From: Ameyamaea chiangmaiensis
GTDB lineage: Bacteria; Pseudomonadota; Alphaproteobacteria; Acetobacterales; Acetobacteraceae
Assembly (NCBI RefSeq): GCF_025995235.1
Contig: NZ_BAPT01000007.1
Location: 1 to 64,000 of the forward strand
Reading direction: 5' to 3'
DNA length: 64,000 nucleotides
The notes under the pieces are model-generated. The model was not told the origin of the DNA and searched no databases. It saw only the letters and a list, made by a program, of their open reading frames with translations. Numbering within the stretch: position 1 is the first letter of the stretch; the number at the start of each line of letters is the position of its first letter. Made by a program: the position numbers and the translations under genes. This document shows, piece after piece, positions 60,114 through 64,000 of the stretch.

Positions 60114-61568
60114 GTGAAGCGCCCCCAAAATTCCCGTTTCCGGCCCGCGCGACCCGAGGCCGCCCTGCCGGCGCCCGGCCTGCCGACGGTCGTCATTGCC
60201 GGTCGCCCCAATGTCGGCAAATCGACGCTGTTCAACCGGCTGGTCGGTCGTCGCCAGGCGCTGGTTGCCGACACCCCTGGCGTGACGCGCGACCGCAAGG
60301 AAGCCGAGGCGCAGGTGCGCGGTCGCGACATCCGGCTGATCGACACCGCCGGGCTGGAGGAAGCGGCACCGGAGACGCTGTTCGGGCGTATGCGCGCCTC
60401 GTCCGAAGGAGCGGTCGAGCAGGCCGACCTGGTGCTGTTCTGCATCGATGCCCGGGCCGGCATCACGCCGGCGGATGAGCATTTCGCGCTGTGGCTGCGG
60501 CGTCAGGGTCGTCCCGTCCTGCTGGTGTGCAACAAGGCCGAGGGGCGGGGTGGTGCCGCCGCGGCAATGGAATCGTACGCGCTGGGCCTTGGCGATCCGA
60601 TTGCGGTTTCGGCCGAACATGGCGAAGGCATCGCCACCCTGATGGCCGAGATCGCCGATCTGTTGCCGCCTCCGGCCGCGATCGAGGAGGAGGACGAGCC
60701 CTGGTACGACGCGGACGCCGAGGATGACCCGGAGGGCGAACCGGACGATGAGCGTCCGGCGGGGCCGCTCCGTCTGGCGATCGTCGGCCGTCCGAACGCC
60801 GGCAAGTCGACGCTGCTCAATCGCCTTCTGGGCGAGGAGCGGATGATCACCGGGCCGGAGCCCGGCCTGACCCGTGACTCGGTGGCGGTGATGTTCGACG
60901 ATGGCGTCGGGCCGGTTCAGCTTGTCGACACCGCGGGATTGCGCCGCAAGGCGCGGGTGGACGAGGCGCTGGAGAAGATGTCCGTCTCCGCATCTATCGA
61001 GGCGCTGAAGATGGCCGAAGTCGTGGTGCTCGCGCTGGATGCTAACCTGGGTGTGGAAGAGCAGGACCTCCAGATCGCGCGCCTGATCGAGCGCGAGGGG
61101 CGCGCCTGTGTGATCGTCCTGAACAAATGGGACGCGGTCGAGGACCGGATTGCAACGCGCAAGGCGATCATGGACCGCCTGAGCATCTCGCTCGCGCAGA
61201 TGCGCGGGATCGAGGTCGTATCGTTCTCCGCACTGACGGGTGCGGGGATCCACAAACTGATGCCGGCGGTGCGCCGCGCCCACGCCGTCTGGAACCGCCG
61301 CGTTGCCACCGGGGCCCTGAACCGGTGGTTCGAGGCGGCCCTCGAGCGCCACGCGCCGCCTCTGGTCGATGGACGACGCCTGAAGATGCGTTACATGACG
61401 CAGGCCAAGGCGCGACCGCCAACGTTCGTGGTGTTCGGCACCCGTGCGGAACAGACGCCCGAAGACTACCAGCGCTACCTCGTGAACGGTCTGCGCGAGA
61501 CCTTCGACCTGCCGGGGACGCCCATCAGGCTGCAGTTCCGTGGAACGAAAAACCCGTATGCTGAATAG
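60114..61568 (+). CDS. der: ribosome biogenesis GTPase Der (EngA)
   Basis: A tandem-GTPase that acts in 50S subunit assembly, 484 residues from this start. The first G domain has G-R-P-N-V-G-K-S-T and D-T-A-G, with an N-K-A-E in place of the usual N-K-x-D; the second has G-R-P-N-A-G-K-S-T, D-T-A-G and N-K-W-D. An acidic linker (about 190-215) joins them, and the C-terminal KH-like domain ends R-G-T-K-N-P-Y. I prefer GTG 60114, for which AAGG lies at proper distance; ATG 60105 is in frame but has no spaced ribosome site. Confidence 0.94.
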   Translation: MKRPQNSRFRPARPEAALPAPGLPTVVIAGRPNVGKSTLFNRLVGRRQALVADTPGVTRDRKEAEAQVRGRDIRLIDTAGLEEAAPETLFGRMRASSEGAVEQADLVLFCIDARAGITPADEHFALWLRRQGRPVLLVCNKAEGRGGAAAAMESYALGLGDPIAVSAEHGEGIATLMAEIADLLPPPAAIEEEDEPWYDADAEDDPEGEPDDERPAGPLRLAIVGRPNAGKSTLLNRLLGEERMITGPEPGLTRDSVAVMFDDGVGPVQLVDTAGLRRKARVDEALEKMSVSASIEALKMAEVVVLALDANLGVEEQDLQIARLIEREGRACVIVLNKWDAVEDRIATRKAIMDRLSISLAQMRGIEVVSFSALTGAGIHKLMPAVRRAHAVWNRRVATGALNRWFEAALERHAPPLVDGRRLKMRYMTQAKARPPTFVVFGTRAEQTPEDYQRYLVNGLRETFDLPGTPIRLQFRGTKNPYAE

Positions 61569-61604
61569 TTTCTGATCAAAAAAACCGATTCTGAAGGGGA
61601 GTTT

Positions 61605-63149
61605 ATGATGCTTCAAAGGCTGTTCCGGCGTGCCAACAAGATAAACGCCTGCGAGACAGAACCAGCCATTTTGGAGCAACTCTCCTCCGAGAACTCTTTT
61701 GACGACAATAAAGAACCCGTCGATCAAACCCCCTTTATAGACATCAACCCTTCTCATTGCGTCTGCTTTGTTACTCACTTTGGGACAGTTCTTACATCGT
61801 CCAACGATGCGATACTGTCTCACGTTCAGCCGTTGCGATCATTCAAACCCCTTCTTGGCCTCAACGTTAAGGGTGGTCTCTGGCTAATCCGCGAGACGAT
61901 ATCGGGTTCATATGAATATCTCGTCCGCGATGGCGTCGACGGCGCGTTATGTTTCTCGGCCACCCTTCCGCCTCTTCTGATTGAGATCGGTGGAAGCAGC
62001 GAGGACGGAATTTGCCTCAAGTCGTCAGGAAAAATTCTCTGCTGTCAGCCGTCCGGTACCGCCCAGTTCACCGCAACCAAGGCACGCGGGTGGGAGAATT
62101 TAGGTCTCATTGCGCGGGATTCTCTCGACTGGTTCATGAATACGACAGTGGAGCAGTGGTTTGAGTGGGAAAGCGGAAACCCTGTCATTTTCAAGCGCTT
62201 CCGTAAGGAGGGCGCAAACACGTATCTGGATGCGGAAGGGCTTTCCTATCGGCTCAGTGGCCGACCCGGGCCTATGATACTGGGGAGCGCCAGTCCAAAC
62301 CGCATAACCATCCTCGACTCGTTTCGTAGACGTGTCGATGTCGTTCGTTTTAACCCCGTTATTTATTTCTGCGTGTTCGGCTCAGACGATTACTATGAAT
62401 GCTGCCAGATCGCAGTCACGAGTTTGCGTCGATTTGGACGCTACACGGGTGATATCATCATCATAGCCGATCGTACGCCAGAACAGGTCCTCAGTATCCT
62501 TCCTGATGACGTCCGTGACCGTGTTCTGGTTCGTCCCGTCTCGGGACATGAACCGCTTTTCGAGCGCTACAAGGTATTCGATCATCCGATCTCGGAGTAT
62601 CTGCCCGTCATGTATCTGGATACGGATATTGTTGTCGCCGACGACATTCGCCCCCTTCTGAAACAGGCCGCGACACGTCCAGGCCTTCATATGTATCGCG
62701 AAGCACACGAGCCACTCGACGATATCAAAGACACAAGATGGGACATCGACGCGAACTGGTGGGGGTCGTGGATGATCGGACGATCGGACAGTCTCGCTGA
62801 CTTACCGTTCTGGCGAGCAACCTCCGGCATTATGATCTTTAACGATCTCCACCTCATTCAGTCGCTGTTCGAAAACGTTTGTATGATGGCGCGACTTACG
62901 CGACGGCACGAAATAGACTGGTTCGGAGATCAGCCGATCCTGAACTATCTCGCGACCCAAATGGAGATCATTGATATCTCTCTTTTGAATGGGAAATCTG
63001 TCAACAGCGCCCATGCGGATCACTTTATGGCTCGCAGAAAGCGCTTTCTGATGCATGTTTCGATAGGCGTTGGCAAAGGCTATAAAAAACTGCCAATCAT
63101 GCAGGAGTTGCTACGTCGCCTGTCAGTCGAAAATGCGCCCACTGACTAG
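61605..63149 (+). CDS. low-GC glycosyltransferase-like protein
   Basis: A 514-residue protein with a GT-A-like C-terminal half. From about residue 245 it reads I-Y-F-C-V-F-G-S-D-D-Y-Y, with S-L-R-R-F-G-R-Y-T-G-D and the metal-binding Y-L-D-T-D-I-V-V (Asp near 339 and 341). This is like GT8 or related families. The N-terminal half (1-240) is unrelated to anything I recognise and has several Cys. Base composition is far less GC-rich than either neighbour and codons ending in A or T are frequent, so it is probably acquired. AGGGGAG precedes the ATG pair at 61605 and 61608. It follows der after 36 bp and ends 13 bp before the convergent gntP. Confidence 0.75.
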   Translation: MMLQRLFRRANKINACETEPAILEQLSSENSFDDNKEPVDQTPFIDINPSHCVCFVTHFGTVLTSSNDAILSHVQPLRSFKPLLGLNVKGGLWLIRETISGSYEYLVRDGVDGALCFSATLPPLLIEIGGSSEDGICLKSSGKILCCQPSGTAQFTATKARGWENLGLIARDSLDWFMNTTVEQWFEWESGNPVIFKRFRKEGANTYLDAEGLSYRLSGRPGPMILGSASPNRITILDSFRRRVDVVRFNPVIYFCVFGSDDYYECCQIAVTSLRRFGRYTGDIIIIADRTPEQVLSILPDDVRDRVLVRPVSGHEPLFERYKVFDHPISEYLPVMYLDTDIVVADDIRPLLKQAATRPGLHMYREAHEPLDDIKDTRWDIDANWWGSWMIGRSDSLADLPFWRATSGIMIFNDLHLIQSLFENVCMMARLTRRHEIDWFGDQPILNYLATQMEIIDISLLNGKSVNSAHADHFMARRKRFLMHVSIGVGKGYKKLPIMQELLRRLSVENAPTD

Positions 63150-63162
63150 CCTCGCTTCGATC

Positions 63163-64000
63163 TCACACACCCACGAACTGCGACAGCACCAGACAGAACA
63201 CCAACCCCAGCACGGCGATCAATGTTTCGATCACGCACCAGGTCTTGATCGTCTCCGGCACGCTGAGGCCGAGATATTCCTTGATCTGCCAGAAGCCGGC
63301 ATCGTTCATCGGCCCGAGCGCCACTGATCCGGCGCCGGTGACCAGCACCATCAGTTCGGGCGATACGTTGTGCGCCTGCAGCAGGATCGGGCCTGCAATC
63401 CCCGACGCGGTGCTCATCGCCACCGTCGCCGAGCCTGCGGCGACACGCACGATCACCGCCAGCAACCATGCCAGCACCAGCAACGGCACGTGTGCGTCGA
63501 GCGCCACGTTGGTGATGGTTCTGGACACGCCGCTGTCGACCAGTTCGCGCCCGAAGCCGCCTCCTGCGCCGACCAGCAACATGATCATCGCCGTCGGGCC
63601 AAGGCATTCGGTGGTGAATTTCAGGATCGTCTCACGCGAGAAGCCACGTGCCAGCCCGAGCACATAAAACGACAGCACGGTGGCCAGCAGAAGCGCGATG
63701 TCGGTGTTGCCAACGAAATGGATCAGGTTGTTGATCACCGAGCCCTTGGGCGTGACCAGATCCGCCACGGATGCCATCAGCATCAGCAACACCGGCGAGA
63801 GTATCGTCAGAACGGTCAGCCAGAATGGCGGTAGCGAATCGTGCTCGGTCTGCGACGTGAACTGTTCGGCCAGGGACGCCGGGTTGGCGAAGGTCACGTA
63901 ACGCCCGATAAATTTGGCGTAGAGCGGCCCGGCGATGATCGCAATCGGCGTGCCGACGAGAACCCCCCAGAAAATCGTCCGTCCGATATCGGCATGATAG
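63163..64000 (-). CDS. gntP: gluconate:H+ symporter (GntP family), C-terminal part
   Basis: The gene continues past the right edge, so only the last 279 residues are seen. It has about six to seven hydrophobic helices with the family patterns H-A-D-I-G-R-T-I-F-W-G, L-V-G-A-G-G-G-F-G, A-G-S-A-T-V-A-M-S-T-A-S-G-I and P-M-N-D-A-G-F-W. A start codon inside the window (63897) is only an internal GTG because the conserved N-terminal helices continue beyond 64000. It imports gluconate, a main product and substrate of acetic acid bacteria. Opposite in direction to the low-GC gene. Confidence 0.9.
   Translation of the reverse strand, partial: YHADIGRTIFWGVLVGTPIAIIAGPLYAKFIGRYVTFANPASLAEQFTSQTEHDSLPPFWLTVLTILSPVLLMLMASVADLVTPKGSVINNLIHFVGNTDIALLLATVLSFYVLGLARGFSRETILKFTTECLGPTAMIMLLVGAGGGFGRELVDSGVSRTITNVALDAHVPLLVLAWLLAVIVRVAAGSATVAMSTASGIAGPILLQAHNVSPELMVLVTGAGSVALGPMNDAGFWQIKEYLGLSVPETIKTWCVIETLIAVLGLVFCLVLSQFVGV

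Overview
The window is a GC-rich (roughly two-thirds G+C, by eye) chromosomal segment from an alphaproteobacterium. It most likely comes from the Acetobacteraceae (acetic acid bacteria). I infer this from gene content and order: ssb-gyrA-coaD-cyclophilin, dnaQ-coaE-aroE, metX-metW, DUF2849-cysI-DUF934, yfgM-bamB-der, and a GntP gluconate permease. No rRNA, CRISPR array, insertion sequence, integrase or phage gene is visible. Two tRNA genes are present, tRNA-Lys(TTT) and tRNA-Asp(GTC), both with an encoded CCA end.

Layout. 1-4.3 kb: housekeeping genes (ssb tail, gyrA, coaD, cyclophilin, tRNA-Lys). 4.4-10.1 kb, minus strand: a tightly overlapped five-gene operon. It encodes a membrane receptor with a cyclase-like domain, an MlaE-type permease, an ABC-ATPase-like protein, an MCE protein and a lipoprotein. 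Both nucleotide-handling proteins have lost the residues that define their activity, and this is the most unusual locus in the window. 10.3-19.6 kb: core metabolism (dnaQ, coaE, aroE, N-formylglutamate amidohydrolase, TlpA-like protein, argH, lptM, HU, a DEAD-box helicase, metW, metX). 19.9-25.5 kb: a 1264-residue three-module glycosyltransferase, OsmC and an acyltransferase. 25.4-29.6 kb: a zinc-finger protein, aroC, fabI, pdxH and a tandem universal stress protein.

29.7-39.8 kb is a complete assimilatory sulfate module. It holds cysH, cysD, a cysN-cysC fusion, the sulfate ABC transporter (sbp-cysT-cysW-cysA) and DUF2849-sulfite reductase-DUF934. Two perfect inverted repeats lie in its gaps. 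39.9-42.3 kb is the 7-deazaguanine operon queC-queD-queE-queF, preceded by what reads as a preQ1 class I riboswitch overlapping the queC ribosome binding site. 42.3-43.9 kb is a divergent pair of a PRISE-like reductase and an HxlR regulator. 43.9-48.4 kb is the dTDP-L-rhamnose operon rfbB-rfbA-rfbC-rfbD, followed by a GT2 glycosyltransferase gene.

48.6-54.5 kb runs on the plus strand. It starts with a large PLP-enzyme-like gene split by a frameshift at a run of nine G, then a histidine phosphatase, then an OmpA/MotA-like/MotB-like operon that looks like a stand-alone ion-driven motor. After a membrane-anchored HTH-like protein, tRNA-Asp and a FucP-type sugar permease come two small minus-strand genes. 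Then follows the outer-membrane-protein biogenesis/ribosome assembly set yfgM-like-bamB-der. The window ends with a clearly lower-GC glycosyltransferase-like gene, probably acquired, and the 3' part of gntP.

The cell-surface theme recurs: dTDP-rhamnose supply, four glycosyltransferase or acyltransferase genes, MCE lipid transport, LptM, BamB and a peptidoglycan-anchored motor.
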